Below are positions 26,273 through 35,085 of a stretch of DNA of 64,000 nt, piece after piece. The notes under the pieces were generated by a model. The model made no database searches. It saw nothing but the letters and a program-made list of their open reading frames with translations, and was not told where the DNA came from. The number at the start of each line of letters is the position of its first letter. Position 1 is the stretch's first letter. The position numbers and the translations under genes are program-made. Source of the stretch: Paraliobacillus salinarum (GTDB lineage: Bacteria > Bacillota > Bacilli > Bacillales > Amphibacillaceae); NCBI RefSeq assembly GCF_014083865.1, contig NZ_JACEFA010000013.1, forward strand, positions 1 through 64,000, in the 5' to 3' direction.

Positions 26273-27355
26273 TTGAATACAATTAACATGAAAAACTTAG
26301 GACTTACTGAAGCATTTATCGAGGAGTCTAATAAACATAACAACCTTTATATTGGCCGTGTGTCATCGCAATATAAAAATGTCTATAAGGTGATTACGGA
26401 AAATGGTGAAATGGCTGCTGAGATATCAGGGAAGTTTCATTATAGTGTAAAAGATCCTTCTGACTACCCTGCTGTGGGAGATTTCGTTATGATGGATAGA
26501 ATAAATGATTCACAAGGCAATGGAATTATTCATCATATATTGCCACGTAAAAGCACTTTTGCAAGGAAAGCTGCAGGGACAAAGGGAGATATACAGGTAG
26601 TTGCTACAAATATTGATACCGTCTTTATTTGTATGTCGTTAAACAACGACTTTAACCTTCGGAGATTAGAGCGATATATTTCTATTGCTTGGGATAGTGG
26701 TGCAATGCCTGTTGTTGTTCTTACAAAATCAGATTTATGTGAGGATATCGAGGCAAAAGTTAATGAGGTATCTTCCATTGCAATCGGTGTGGATATTCTT
26801 GTTACAACAAGCACGTCCGATGACAGTTACCAATCCTTAAAAAAATATCTTTCTAATGGCAAGACAGTAGCATTAATAGGATCATCAGGTGTTGGGAAGT
26901 CGACCTTAATTAATTGTTTGATTGGTCAGGATATTTTAGAAACCAACGTGCTAAGAAATGATGATAAGGGTAAACATACGACCACAAGACGTGAACTGAT
27001 TATGGTTCCGAATTTGGGAGTGGTGATCGACACGCCTGGCATGCGAGAGCTTGGTATTTTTCATGCGGATTTGAAAAAATCCTTTGCTGATATTGATCAC
27101 CTGGCGAAACATTGTAAATTCAATGATTGTACGCATAAGAATGAGCCTAGTTGTGCAGTCCAGCAAGCCATTAAAGATGGTGAATTATCTCATGAACGGC
27201 TAGAAAGTTACTGGAAGCTGAAAAAAGAAACAAAGTATGAAGGCATGAATGCTAAAATGATTGAAAAAGAGAAAGCAAACGAAATGTTTAGTGCTGTGGG
27301 TGGCATGAAAAACGCCAAAAAATTCATTAAAGAACAAAATAAAAAGAAAAGATAA
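26273..27355 (+). CDS. RsgA-like circularly permuted ribosomal GTPase
   Basis: 360 residues: N-terminal OB fold, then a permuted GTPase with G4 VVLTKSD before G1 GSSGVGKST and G3 DTPG, and a C-terminal zinc site (Cys/His in HCKFNDCTHKNEPSC). RsgA proteins act on the 30S subunit during late assembly. This copy is not in the usual prpC-prkC-rpe locus, so it is probably a paralogue with a special role. A TTG start at 26273 gives 8-nt spacing from AGGAGG; the ATG at 26267 is only 2 nt away. Confidence 0.88.
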   Translation: MNTINMKNLGLTEAFIEESNKHNNLYIGRVSSQYKNVYKVITENGEMAAEISGKFHYSVKDPSDYPAVGDFVMMDRINDSQGNGIIHHILPRKSTFARKAAGTKGDIQVVATNIDTVFICMSLNNDFNLRRLERYISIAWDSGAMPVVVLTKSDLCEDIEAKVNEVSSIAIGVDILVTTSTSDDSYQSLKKYLSNGKTVALIGSSGVGKSTLINCLIGQDILETNVLRNDDKGKHTTTRRELIMVPNLGVVIDTPGMRELGIFHADLKKSFADIDHLAKHCKFNDCTHKNEPSCAVQQAIKDGELSHERLESYWKLKKETKYEGMNAKMIEKEKANEMFSAVGGMKNAKKFIKEQNKKKR

Positions 27356-27407
27356 TTGAAATATGCCAATTAGAAAATGAATGCGCATGAAATCCTATTA
27401 ATAACCT

Positions 27408-27451
27408 AAAAAAGGTTCCGTACATTTTTTATAATGCTCGGAACCTTTTTT
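27408..27451. terminator. Bidirectional terminator between the rsgA-like gene and cadA
   Basis: AAAAAAGGTTCCG / CGGAACCTTTTTT, usable from both sides. Confidence 0.9.
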
Positions 27452-27473
27452 CGTTAGCTATTCTCATTCCAGA

Positions 27474-29681
27474 TTAAGATTTAACTCTTAGTAATCTAAG
27501 TGCGTTTAAAATAACTAGCAATGCTGCACCCGTATCACTTAAAACAGCCATCCAAAGTGTCAGCCAGCCTGGGAATATAAATACTAGTGCGATTAATTTA
27601 ATGAGGATAGAGAACCAAATGTTTTGTTTAATAATCGTTAATGCTTTTCTACTTAGCTTAACGGTATGTGGTAATTTTTCTAGATTATCTGCCATTAAGA
27701 TAATATCAGCAGTTTCCATTGCAGTATCTGTTCCTGCTCCTCCCATGGCAATTCCTAAATCGGCAGTAGCAAGTGCTGGTGCATCATTAATACCATCACC
27801 AACCATAGCAACCTTGTGGCCCTCTTGCTGTAGTTTTTTGATGGCATCTACTTTATCTTCAGGTAATAATTCTGCGAAATAGCGATTAACAGTTGTTTCG
27901 TTTGAAATCGTCTTGGCTGTGCCTTCGTTATCGCCAGTTAGCATAACTAATTGCTTGATTCCAACTTGCTTTAATTGTTTTAATGCTGTTAAAGTAGTAG
28001 ATCGAATGGAATCTGCAACAGAGATGATACCCATTACTTCATTTTTTGTCCCTATGATTACTACTGTTTTACCTTGATTTTGTATGTTGTTTATTTTTTT
28101 CTTGAGATGATCTGAAAGTACATTCAATTCTTCAAACAATTTTATGTTGCCTGCATAATAAACTTCTTCATCAATGGTCGCTTGCACACCTTTACCAACG
28201 ATGTTTTTAAATAATGTTCCATCTTTACTTTGAATATCGTGCTCTTTTGCATGTGAAACGATAGTTTTGGCAATTGGATGTGTGGAATGCATTTCTAGTG
28301 TTAATGCCAAGGAAATCAAGTCTTCATTTGAGATAGTTAAGGGCTCAATTTTATCGACTTTCGGTTTTCCTTCTGTTAGTGTTCCTGTCTTATCAAAGGC
28401 TATCGCATCAATGATTCCTGCTTTTTCAAGAAACGTTCCACCTTTTATTAAAGCGCCATTCTTTGCAGCATTTCCGATTGCAGAAACAATAGCTACAGGA
28501 GTGGATATAACTAATGCACATGGACAGGCAACTACTAATAATGCAAGCCCTTTGTAAATCCATTCGTCCCAAGTGCCAAAGCCAAGCACAGGTGGTATCA
28601 CAATGGTCGCTAATGCAATTATGAAAACAATCGGTGTGTAAAGACTAGCAAACTTATCAATAAATGCTTGCGTTGGCGCTCTTTGTTCCTGCGCTTCCTC
28701 AACCAAGTGAATAATTTTTGATAGGCTCGTGTCCTCGACAAGTTTAGTAACTATTATTTCAATTGATCCACTTTCATTAATTGTTCCTGCATAGACCGTG
28801 TCTCCTGTTAACTTATCAACAGGGATCGACTCTCCAGTAATAGGTGCTTGATTGACACTAGTTTCGCCTTGTATGATTTCACCATCTAATGGAATACGAT
28901 CACCTGGTTTAACCACTATTTGTTGTCCTACTGCAATGTCACCCACTGGCTGTTTAACAAGTTCTGATCCTACCTTCACCCAAGCCTCCGATGGTGCTAG
29001 GTTCATTAGATTACGGATTGATGTTCTTGTTTGTTCAATGGAGCGATTTTGCAAAGCATTACCTAAGGCAAATAACCATACTACTGTTGCACCTTCGAAC
29101 CATTCACCAATAAATGCAGCGCCGATTACAGCAGCTGTCATTAGAACGTTCATATCCAATGATCGACTTTTTATTGCATAATAAGCACTTCTCGCTGGCT
29201 TGTAGCCATTGATAATTATAGCAATAGCAAACAGCATAGTAATAAATAAAGAAGATGTACCATTGTATGAACCCATAAATCCGTAACCAATTAAGATTCC
29301 AGTAAAAGTAATTAAACCATAGCCTTCTTTATGTTTTACTGATGTATTGTCATTCGTTATTAAAGATGCTTTATAACCAAGCTTGCCTACTTCTTCAATA
29401 ACTTTATCATCACTGTTTTCATGCGCTATCTGCATTTTTCCAGTAGAAAAATTTACTGTAACAGAATGAACAGCAGGAAGTGTATTTAAATGATTTTCAA
29501 TGCTTTTAGCACAGCTACTACAGTCCATTCCAATCACGTTATAGGTTCTCGCATTGTTGTTTCGCGTATTTTGTGGCTCCTCTTCATTTATAGTTGTATT
29601 GTCAACGTCTCGACTACAACAACTTCTGTTATCTTCGGAAGTAATTGCTTCTTTATTAGAATCACAACAGTTATCGCTCAT
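27474..29681 (-). CDS. cadA: Heavy-metal translocating P1B-ATPase (CadA type)
   Basis: Efflux ATPase for Cd/Zn/Pb, 735 residues. An N-terminal Cys-rich tail (DNCCDS, RSCCSRD) precedes an HMA domain with GMDCSSC. TM helices follow, with the ion site CPC in VACPCALVIS; then the phosphorylation site DKTGT and the hinge GDGINDAP. The CPC plus HP (HSTHPIAK) pattern is that of P1B-2 (Cd/Zn/Pb) pumps. The ATG at 29681 follows GGGGTG. The regulator gene lies 13 bp upstream, and the two form one operon. Confidence 0.94.
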   Translation of the reverse strand: MSDNCCDSNKEAITSEDNRSCCSRDVDNTTINEEEPQNTRNNNARTYNVIGMDCSSCAKSIENHLNTLPAVHSVTVNFSTGKMQIAHENSDDKVIEEVGKLGYKASLITNDNTSVKHKEGYGLITFTGILIGYGFMGSYNGTSSLFITMLFAIAIIINGYKPARSAYYAIKSRSLDMNVLMTAAVIGAAFIGEWFEGATVVWLFALGNALQNRSIEQTRTSIRNLMNLAPSEAWVKVGSELVKQPVGDIAVGQQIVVKPGDRIPLDGEIIQGETSVNQAPITGESIPVDKLTGDTVYAGTINESGSIEIIVTKLVEDTSLSKIIHLVEEAQEQRAPTQAFIDKFASLYTPIVFIIALATIVIPPVLGFGTWDEWIYKGLALLVVACPCALVISTPVAIVSAIGNAAKNGALIKGGTFLEKAGIIDAIAFDKTGTLTEGKPKVDKIEPLTISNEDLISLALTLEMHSTHPIAKTIVSHAKEHDIQSKDGTLFKNIVGKGVQATIDEEVYYAGNIKLFEELNVLSDHLKKKINNIQNQGKTVVIIGTKNEVMGIISVADSIRSTTLTALKQLKQVGIKQLVMLTGDNEGTAKTISNETTVNRYFAELLPEDKVDAIKKLQQEGHKVAMVGDGINDAPALATADLGIAMGGAGTDTAMETADIILMADNLEKLPHTVKLSRKALTIIKQNIWFSILIKLIALVFIFPGWLTLWMAVLSDTGAALLVILNALRLLRVKS

Positions 29682-29694
29682 TTGTTTCACCCCA

Positions 29695-30033
29695 TTAATC
29701 AATATGCTTTTCACAATAAGCAATATCGTTTTGAATATCTTCAAGTACTACGTCAAACATCGTTAATAAATCACGTACAAGTTGATTACGTACACTATAG
29801 TAAACATATTTTCCGTCTTTTTTACCTACAATAAGCCCACAGCCTTTTAAACATGCCAAATGCTGAGATATGTTTGATTGATTGCCATTTAGATCGTTAA
29901 CAATTTGTGAAACAGTTTTTTCTTCTTCTTTTACACTTTCAAGTATTTGAACCCTTGTTTTATGTGAAAATCCATGCAAGAATTTCATCTTCGTTTGACT
30001 ATCAATTTTAACCAAGGAAGTTTCCTCCTTCAT
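29695..30033 (-). CDS. ArsR/SmtB family metal-sensing repressor (CmtR-like)
   Basis: Winged-helix repressor of 112 residues. HTH residues SNISQHLACLKGCGLI include Cys61 and Cys65 in the recognition helix region, and Cys107 is near the C-terminus. That three-cysteine pattern is that of the Cd/Pb sensor CmtR of mycobacteria, and the CadC-type ELCVC motif is absent. It presumably represses its own operon with cadA until Cd(II) or Pb(II) binds. Confidence 0.9.
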   Translation of the reverse strand: MKEETSLVKIDSQTKMKFLHGFSHKTRVQILESVKEEEKTVSQIVNDLNGNQSNISQHLACLKGCGLIVGKKDGKYVYYSVRNQLVRDLLTMFDVVLEDIQNDIAYCEKHID

Positions 30034-30065
30034 ATTCGTTCGTGCTAATATGTTTTGATGTTATT

Positions 30066-30094
30066 ATATTAGCAATGACTAATATGTGTGTCAA
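30066..30094 (-). promoter_or_regulatory. Promoter and ArsR-type operator of the cad operon
   Basis: Minus strand: TTGACA (30089-30094), 17 nt, TAATAT (30066-30071). The palindrome ATATTAG-N6-CTAATAT (30066-30085) covers the -10 and spacer, the usual position for steric repression. Confidence 0.85.
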
Positions 30095-30206
30095 ATACTT
30101 TATTAAATTAGTCATTACGGTTCATTTGTTGCGATTGTAACGTCAAAAAATTGATAAACAATGAGTATTTATTTAAACTAGCGTTAAAAGAAAATGAGGG
30201 GTAAAA

Positions 30207-30611
30207 ATGAGCGGATTCAAAAATGTATTATTTATTCTCATAGCGTTACTTCTATTGTCTGCTTGTAATACTGGTGTGCAAGACGAAGCAGACGAAAATT
30301 CGAATAGCCAAAATACTGATGAAGAAACGGTAACGGATCAAGATAATAGTGAAGATGCAGAACAAGCCAATGACGGTGAATCAAATGAAGATCTATCCAA
30401 TTTTCCAGAAATAACATATATAAGCGATAAAATAGAGATTGACCAATATGAAATGATGGTAGAGACGGATAACGAAGGTTCGCGCGTAATATTGTATTCT
30501 AAAGATGGACAAAAACATTATAAGTCTGTTTATGTAAAAGATGAAAAGCGATTGAAATTATTAGATATACATGAAGGTGGAGAGCCGTTAATAAATGAAG
30601 TGATTCAGTAA
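30207..30611 (+). CDS. Small lipoprotein of unknown function
   Basis: 134 residues. A signal peptide ends in the lipobox LSAC (Cys20), followed by an acidic, low-complexity linker of about 45 residues (rich in D, E, N, Q, S). A small folded domain of about 70 residues with the YSKDGQKHYKSVYV strand pattern completes it. I do not recognise the family. RBS GAGGGG precedes the ATG. Confidence 0.8.
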   Translation: MSGFKNVLFILIALLLLSACNTGVQDEADENSNSQNTDEETVTDQDNSEDAEQANDGESNEDLSNFPEITYISDKIEIDQYEMMVETDNEGSRVILYSKDGQKHYKSVYVKDEKRLKLLDIHEGGEPLINEVIQ

Positions 30612-30645
30612 TTACAATGCTAACAAGTGAATCAGTAAACACAAA

Positions 30646-30695
30646 ACACCCCTAAAGTTAGTTTTTGTACTTTAACTCTAGGGGTGTAGTTTTTT
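30646..30695. terminator. Bidirectional terminator between the lipoprotein and BCCT genes
   Basis: ACACCCCTA..AGTTA / TAACT..TAGGGGTGT, then a T run on the plus strand and A-rich sequence on the other side. Confidence 0.88.
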
Positions 30696-30703
30696 CATTA
30701 TAT

Positions 30704-32188
30704 TTAAATTTTTTCTTGATAATCTTCCCTTAGTGCTTTGACAAGCGATACAATCATAATCAGCAATATAAAGGCAAATGGAAATGCTGAAACGATAGAG
30801 GCAGTTTGCAAAGCTTCCAGTCCTCCAGAAGTAAGTAAAACAGCTGCAGTTGCTGCTTGAATAACGCCCCAAATCATCTTTATCTTGTTTGGTGGGTTCA
30901 AGCTTCCATTTGTTGTTTGCATACCTAATACAAAGGTTGCTGAGTCCGCAGATGTTATGAAAAATGTACTAATTAATAAGATAGAAACAATTGTTAATAT
31001 AGAACCATAAGGAAATCCTTCAAATAAACCAAATAAAGTTTCTTCTTTTGCTAGCTCTGTTAAACCCGTGTTAATGCCATTTAATTCTTGGAATAGACTA
31101 GATCCACCAAAAACAACAAACCATAACGCACAAAAGATTGTGGGAATAAATAGAACACCAAAAATAAACTCGCGAATGGTTCTCCCTTTTGAGACACGGG
31201 CAATAAAGGTACCTACGAACGGAGACCAAGCAATGAACCATGCCCAATAGAAGACAGTCCAATCTTGAACCCAACCATTAGTATTCTCGTCAAAAGGTGC
31301 TGTATTAAATGTAAGGGATGGAAGAGCACTTAAATAGTCACCTATTGTAGAAACTAATGTATTAAATATAAAAGTAGTTGGCCCTAAAATAATTGTAAGT
31401 ACAAGAAGTAATATTGCCAATACTATATTCGTATTACTTAAGTACTTGATTCCCTTACTTAAACCTGTCCAAGCAGAAAGCATAAATAAGATAGTTACAA
31501 TCACAATAATAATCAGCTGTGTTGTAAAGTTATTTTTAATATCTGATATGTAAGACAGACCTCCACTAATTTGTGAAGCACCTAACCCTAGTGAGGTTGC
31601 AACACCAAAAATAGTAGCAAATACTGCAATAATATCAATTAAATTACCAATCCATCCATTTGTTCGATCACCTATTAACGGTTGGAAAGTTGAACTGATA
31701 AGACCTGGAGCACCTCTTCTGAATTTAAAGTAGGCAACAGATAATGCGATCACTGTGTAAATGCTCCACGTTTGTAACCCCCAGTGAAAAACGGATGATC
31801 TTAAAGCGAATTTAGCTGCCTCAATACTTTCTGGCTCTGCGTTTGGAGGTGCGGCGAAATGAGCAAGTGGCTCTGCGGCTCCCCAGAATATAATTCCGAT
31901 TCCCATACCTGCACTGAATAACATAGCAAACCATGTGATTGTATTATACTCTGGTCTATCTCCATCTTTCCCTAAGCGGATACTTCCATAACGGCTGAAC
32001 ATCAGGTAGATAGAAAATAGTAAGAAGATAGCAACAGAAAGTATGTAAAACCAACCAAATTGTGAGGTTAGGAAGGATTGAATGTTCGAAGTAATTGTTT
32101 CAAGATTTTCTGGCGCAACAACGCCCCACAGTACAAAAACACCTGATATAATTAATGATATCCAAAAAACTTTTCCAATTTGAGTCAT
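30704..32188 (-). CDS. BCCT family transporter (glycine betaine type)
   Basis: Sodium-coupled uptake of a trimethylammonium osmolyte. 494 residues, twelve TM helices. The GMGIG motif in TM3 (SAGMGIGIIFWGAAEP) and the Trp-rich substrate box WTVFYWAWFIAWSPFVG are those of OpuD/BetP-like betaine carriers. The C-terminal cytosolic tail is very short. Fits an organism that meets high salt. RBS AGAGAGGGC. Confidence 0.93.
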   Translation of the reverse strand: MTQIGKVFWISLIISGVFVLWGVVAPENLETITSNIQSFLTSQFGWFYILSVAIFLLFSIYLMFSRYGSIRLGKDGDRPEYNTITWFAMLFSAGMGIGIIFWGAAEPLAHFAAPPNAEPESIEAAKFALRSSVFHWGLQTWSIYTVIALSVAYFKFRRGAPGLISSTFQPLIGDRTNGWIGNLIDIIAVFATIFGVATSLGLGASQISGGLSYISDIKNNFTTQLIIIVIVTILFMLSAWTGLSKGIKYLSNTNIVLAILLLVLTIILGPTTFIFNTLVSTIGDYLSALPSLTFNTAPFDENTNGWVQDWTVFYWAWFIAWSPFVGTFIARVSKGRTIREFIFGVLFIPTIFCALWFVVFGGSSLFQELNGINTGLTELAKEETLFGLFEGFPYGSILTIVSILLISTFFITSADSATFVLGMQTTNGSLNPPNKIKMIWGVIQAATAAVLLTSGGLEALQTASIVSAFPFAFILLIMIVSLVKALREDYQEKI

Positions 32189-32519
32189 AAAGAAGCCCTC
32201 TCTTTAACATGTTGTTTGATTCGTAGTTGTTTGTATTTAATAGAATAAATTGGTTACAACCATTTTGTTGTATAGAGAAAATCCTCCTTTTTCAAAATAG
32301 TTTAACCAAAAAAAATACAAAGCAATCCATTAAATATATAGAACGACCTTTCTATTTTTAACATAAGATACATAGGTTATCAACTATAAGACACTATCAA
32401 GTTTGTCTAAATAGTGAATAGATAGACTGCTAACGTAACCCGAAGTTTGACTAAGAAAATAGCAAACGGTATTCTGAAATACATAAGTGGAGTGACATAT
32501 TAAAGGAGACGATGGTTAG
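32189..32519. other. Intergenic region between the BCCT and tetR genes
   Basis: 331 bp, AT-rich. Contains a good promoter for tetR (TTGACT 32447-32452, 17 nt, TATTCT 32470-32475) and spaced half-sites GTCTA / TAGAC around 32405-32429 that could be an operator. TACAAC / GTTGTA near the BCCT side is a second possible site. No gene seen. Confidence 0.5.
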
Positions 32520-33074
32520 ATGAGTCGATCTGAAAAAAAGGATATGCTACTTAAAGTAGCTGAACAATTATTTTATGAGTATGGATTCCGTGGTGTGGGG
32601 CTAAAGCAAATAATTAAAGAAGCAAATGTGGCAAACATGACGCTTTATAATCATTTTGCCTCCAAGGAAAAGTTAGTCGAAGAAGTTCTTAAACAGCGAG
32701 AAAATCGTTATTGGTCTTATTTAGATTCGCAAATCACATTTGATAGTGATTCTCCTTTTATTCAGGCTGTTGAAGCACATGGTTGTTGGTTAAAAAAGGA
32801 GTCTTACAAAGGGGACATGTTTTTAAGGGCAATAGCAGATTATGCTGGGGCAGATAACGAGATTGAAAACATTGCAAGAGGTCACAAGATTAAACTTTTA
32901 AACTATTTTCAAAAAATAGCTCAAATAAAAGATGAAAAAATGGAGCAAGACTTGGCCCATCAATTTACTCTATTGCTTGAGGGAGCGACTTCCATGACAA
33001 CACTAGTTGGAGCAGAAAAAGCGACAGCGTATTCACTTGAGATTGCTAGGAAATTGGTAGAAGAAACGGATTGA
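32520..33074 (+). CDS. TetR/AcrR family transcriptional regulator
   Basis: 184 residues. The N-terminal HTH (GFRGVGLKQIIKEANVANMTLYNHFASKEKL) is of TetR type; the rest is a helical ligand-binding domain. The ligand is unknown. Divergent from the BCCT transporter, though a link is not proven. RBS AAAGGAGACG. Confidence 0.9.
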   Translation: MSRSEKKDMLLKVAEQLFYEYGFRGVGLKQIIKEANVANMTLYNHFASKEKLVEEVLKQRENRYWSYLDSQITFDSDSPFIQAVEAHGCWLKKESYKGDMFLRAIADYAGADNEIENIARGHKIKLLNYFQKIAQIKDEKMEQDLAHQFTLLLEGATSMTTLVGAEKATAYSLEIARKLVEETD

Positions 33075-33192
33075 TGATTAAAATGGAAAAAAGATTCTTA
33101 TATGTAGTTAATTAAACTCTGTTTTTAAGTGAACTTTACTAAATAGGTAGACTAAAAAATGCTAAATTACCTGTACTATAATAATCATTTTT

Positions 33193-33222
33193 TTGTTATT
33201 ATTAACTTGTATAGAATATATT
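33193..33222 (+). promoter_or_regulatory. Promoter of the c-di-GMP riboswitch transcript
   Basis: TTGTTA (33193-33198), 18 nt, TATATT (33217-33222). Confidence 0.55.
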
Positions 33223-33260
33223 AAAATTTGAAAAAGAATAAACAATCATTATCTATAAAA

Positions 33261-33345
33261 AAAGATAAAGGCAAACCTACTGAAAGGTTGGGACGCAAAA
33301 CTTTAGGGGCTAAGGAATCAGTCTATGCCAGCCAGTTACCGTTAA
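33261..33345 (+). ncRNA. Cyclic di-GMP-I riboswitch (GEMM)
   Basis: Aptamer with the invariant pieces of the GEMM-I class: GGCAAACC, GAAAGGTTGGGACGCAAA, GGGGCTAAGG, then CTATGCCAGCCAGTTACC. The GAAA tetraloop and its receptor (CTATG side) and the G that pairs with one guanine of the ligand are in place. An expression platform with an intrinsic terminator follows at once. Confidence 0.93.
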
Positions 33346-33347
33346 AC

Positions 33348-33384
33348 AAGTACACTTTCCTTGTTAGCGGAAGTGTGCTTTTTT
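33348..33384 (+). terminator. Expression-platform terminator of the riboswitch
   Basis: AAGTACACTTTCC / GGAAGTGTGCTT with six T, right after the aptamer. Whether ligand turns the operon on or off cannot be decided from sequence alone. Confidence 0.88.
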
Positions 33385-33401
33385 GTGAGAGGAGGTTCAT
33401 C

Positions 33402-33902
33402 ATGAATAGAAAGTTAATCATTATTTTACTAGCAATATTAGCTTTATTATTAGTTGTTGGTTGTAACACAGACGAGTCATCACAAGATGTAGAAGCTGAA
33501 ACAACAAGTAAAGATGTTCTTTATAAAAATGCAACATATGATATTGTGGTAGAGAAAAATGATGATTGGGAATTAAAGTCTGATGCAAACACAGATAATC
33601 TTAATGTCATCCTTCGTAATGGGAAGTCTCAAGCAATTATTTCTTCTGTTTCGAGTGATCGAAAATTTGCAGCTGTTAAAAAGGAATTAAAAGCTAGCAC
33701 AAAGAATATTAAAATCATTTCTGAAGACAATAATCGGCTATCCTATCAATCAACGTTAGAGGATGCTATCCTTACAGATGTGTATTTTAAAGAACATAAT
33801 AGCTCTATTAATTTAATTATTATTTTTATGTCACCTGAATCAGCATATGAACAAGCGAAACCTAGTGTGAAGAGCTTGTTAAAACATATTAAACAATTAT
33901 AG
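33402..33902 (+). CDS. c-di-GMP-controlled lipoprotein
   Basis: 166 residues. A signal peptide with lipobox VVGC (Cys20) is followed by a domain of about 140 residues with alternating strands and helices (YDIVVEKNDDWELKSDA). It resembles small PsbP/DUF-type surface lipoproteins but I cannot name the family. RBS GAGGAGG, ATG at 33402. First gene behind the riboswitch, 16 bp before the next gene. Confidence 0.85.
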   Translation: MNRKLIIILLAILALLLVVGCNTDESSQDVEAETTSKDVLYKNATYDIVVEKNDDWELKSDANTDNLNVILRNGKSQAIISSVSSDRKFAAVKKELKASTKNIKIISEDNNRLSYQSTLEDAILTDVYFKEHNSSINLIIIFMSPESAYEQAKPSVKSLLKHIKQL

Positions 33903-33918
33903 AAAGGAAGAGATGGCA

Positions 33919-34995
33919 ATGAAAAAACAGTTATTTGGTTTGGTATTAAGTGTAGGATTGTTAGTAGGTGGTGGACAAGCTTTTGCAGATGAAGCAGAAG
34001 AAGTGATCAACCCTGAAGCAGAATTATATGATACAACGCGTTTAATGGAAGAAATTGAATATGATTTAACAGAGAATAAAGTAGGTAAAGCAATTCTTCA
34101 GGATCAATATGCAACAGAAAGAATGGAAGAAGTCGAAGTAGCTATTGAAAATGGAGATATGGATAAAGTAGAGCAATTAATTAAAGAATCACAAGCAAGC
34201 ACAAATCAAGCAGATGCGGATTTAACTGAAGCAGAATCAACGGATGATGACAATGATTCAGAAGATATAGATGAGGTTGAAAGTACGCTTGCAGACCGAT
34301 TAGAAGAACGCATTGAGACATTGAATGCTTTGTTAGACAGAGATGACTTACCAGAACAAGCTAAGATTAATATCTCTTATGTGATTGAAAAATTGGATAA
34401 TTTGAAAGAACGTGCGGAACAAAGAGCTGAATTAAAAGCTAAATTTGCTTCAGGAGAAATTACCAAAGAAGAGTTTAAAAGTGAAATGAAAAAATTAGCT
34501 AAGCAATTTAAAGAAGAAGCAAAGAAGGATAGGGAAGAGGCTAAAAAAGAAAGAGAAGAAGAGCGAAAAGAACGTGAGGAAGAACGGAAAGAAGAAGAAG
34601 CAGACCGCAAAGAAGATGAACTAGAAGATGCTGAAGAGCGCGAGGAAGATGAAGTAGAGAAAGCTGAAGAGCGATTAGAAGAAGCAAGAGAACGTGAAGA
34701 AGAACGAAAAGAAGCAGCGGAAGAACGCAAAGAGGAAAAAGAAGAGGAAGCTAGAGAAAGAGAAGAAGAACGTTTAGAAAAAGCAAAAGAGCGTGAAGAA
34801 GAGCGCTTAGAGAAGGCTAAAGAACGAGAAGAGGAACGTGCAGAGGCTGCAAAAGAGCGTGAAGAAGAACGTCTAGAAAGAGAAGAAGAGCGCAAAGAAG
34901 AAGCAAGAGAACGTGAGGAAGAAAGAAAAGAAAAAGCCGAAGAGAAAAAAGACAAAGACGATGATGATGAGGAAGACGAAGAAGACGAAGATTAA
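33919..34995 (+). CDS. Secreted highly charged helical protein (DUF5667-like)
   Basis: 358 residues. The signal peptide ends GGGQAFA. A DUF5667-like region (about 25-175) is followed by about 160 residues made almost only of E, K, R, D and A (repeats such as EREEERLEKAKE). That pattern suits a single alpha helix or extended rod. The extreme C-terminus is acidic (DDDDEEDEEDED). Start at 33919 because AAGGAAG is then 8 nt away. It shares the c-di-GMP riboswitch with the lipoprotein gene, which suggests a surface, matrix or adhesion role. Function unknown. Confidence 0.88.
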   Translation: MKKQLFGLVLSVGLLVGGGQAFADEAEEVINPEAELYDTTRLMEEIEYDLTENKVGKAILQDQYATERMEEVEVAIENGDMDKVEQLIKESQASTNQADADLTEAESTDDDNDSEDIDEVESTLADRLEERIETLNALLDRDDLPEQAKINISYVIEKLDNLKERAEQRAELKAKFASGEITKEEFKSEMKKLAKQFKEEAKKDREEAKKEREEERKEREEERKEEEADRKEDELEDAEEREEDEVEKAEERLEEAREREEERKEAAEERKEEKEEEAREREEERLEKAKEREEERLEKAKEREEERAEAAKEREEERLEREEERKEEAREREEERKEKAEEKKDKDDDDEEDEEDED

Positions 34996-34998
34996 TGG

Positions 34999-35034
34999 AA
35001 ATGGGACATTGGGGTCTGACCCCAGTGTCCCATT
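34999..35034. repeat. 36-bp repeat with palindrome, copy 1 (terminator)
   Basis: A hairpin, GGGACA-TT-GGGGTC on the left and GACCCC-AG-TGTCCC on the right. It is identical to the copy at 45360-45395 and in the same orientation. It ends the riboswitch operon and likely acts as a terminator, although the T run is weak here. Confidence 0.85.
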
Positions 35035-35085
35035 CTTATGTTATAGTATAGATTATATAAGGTTTAAATGGAAAGGAATCATTTA

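Noticed and set aside
34377-34955. A long Ser/Arg-rich frame on the minus strand
   Set aside because: It is the antisense of the E/K/R-rich repeat in the secreted protein gene; the plus-strand gene has an RBS, signal peptide and operon context.
34157-34980. Repetitive charged codons as a possible DNA tandem repeat or CRISPR-like array
   Set aside because: Units vary in length and codons, there are no constant spacers, and the pattern is explained by the protein.
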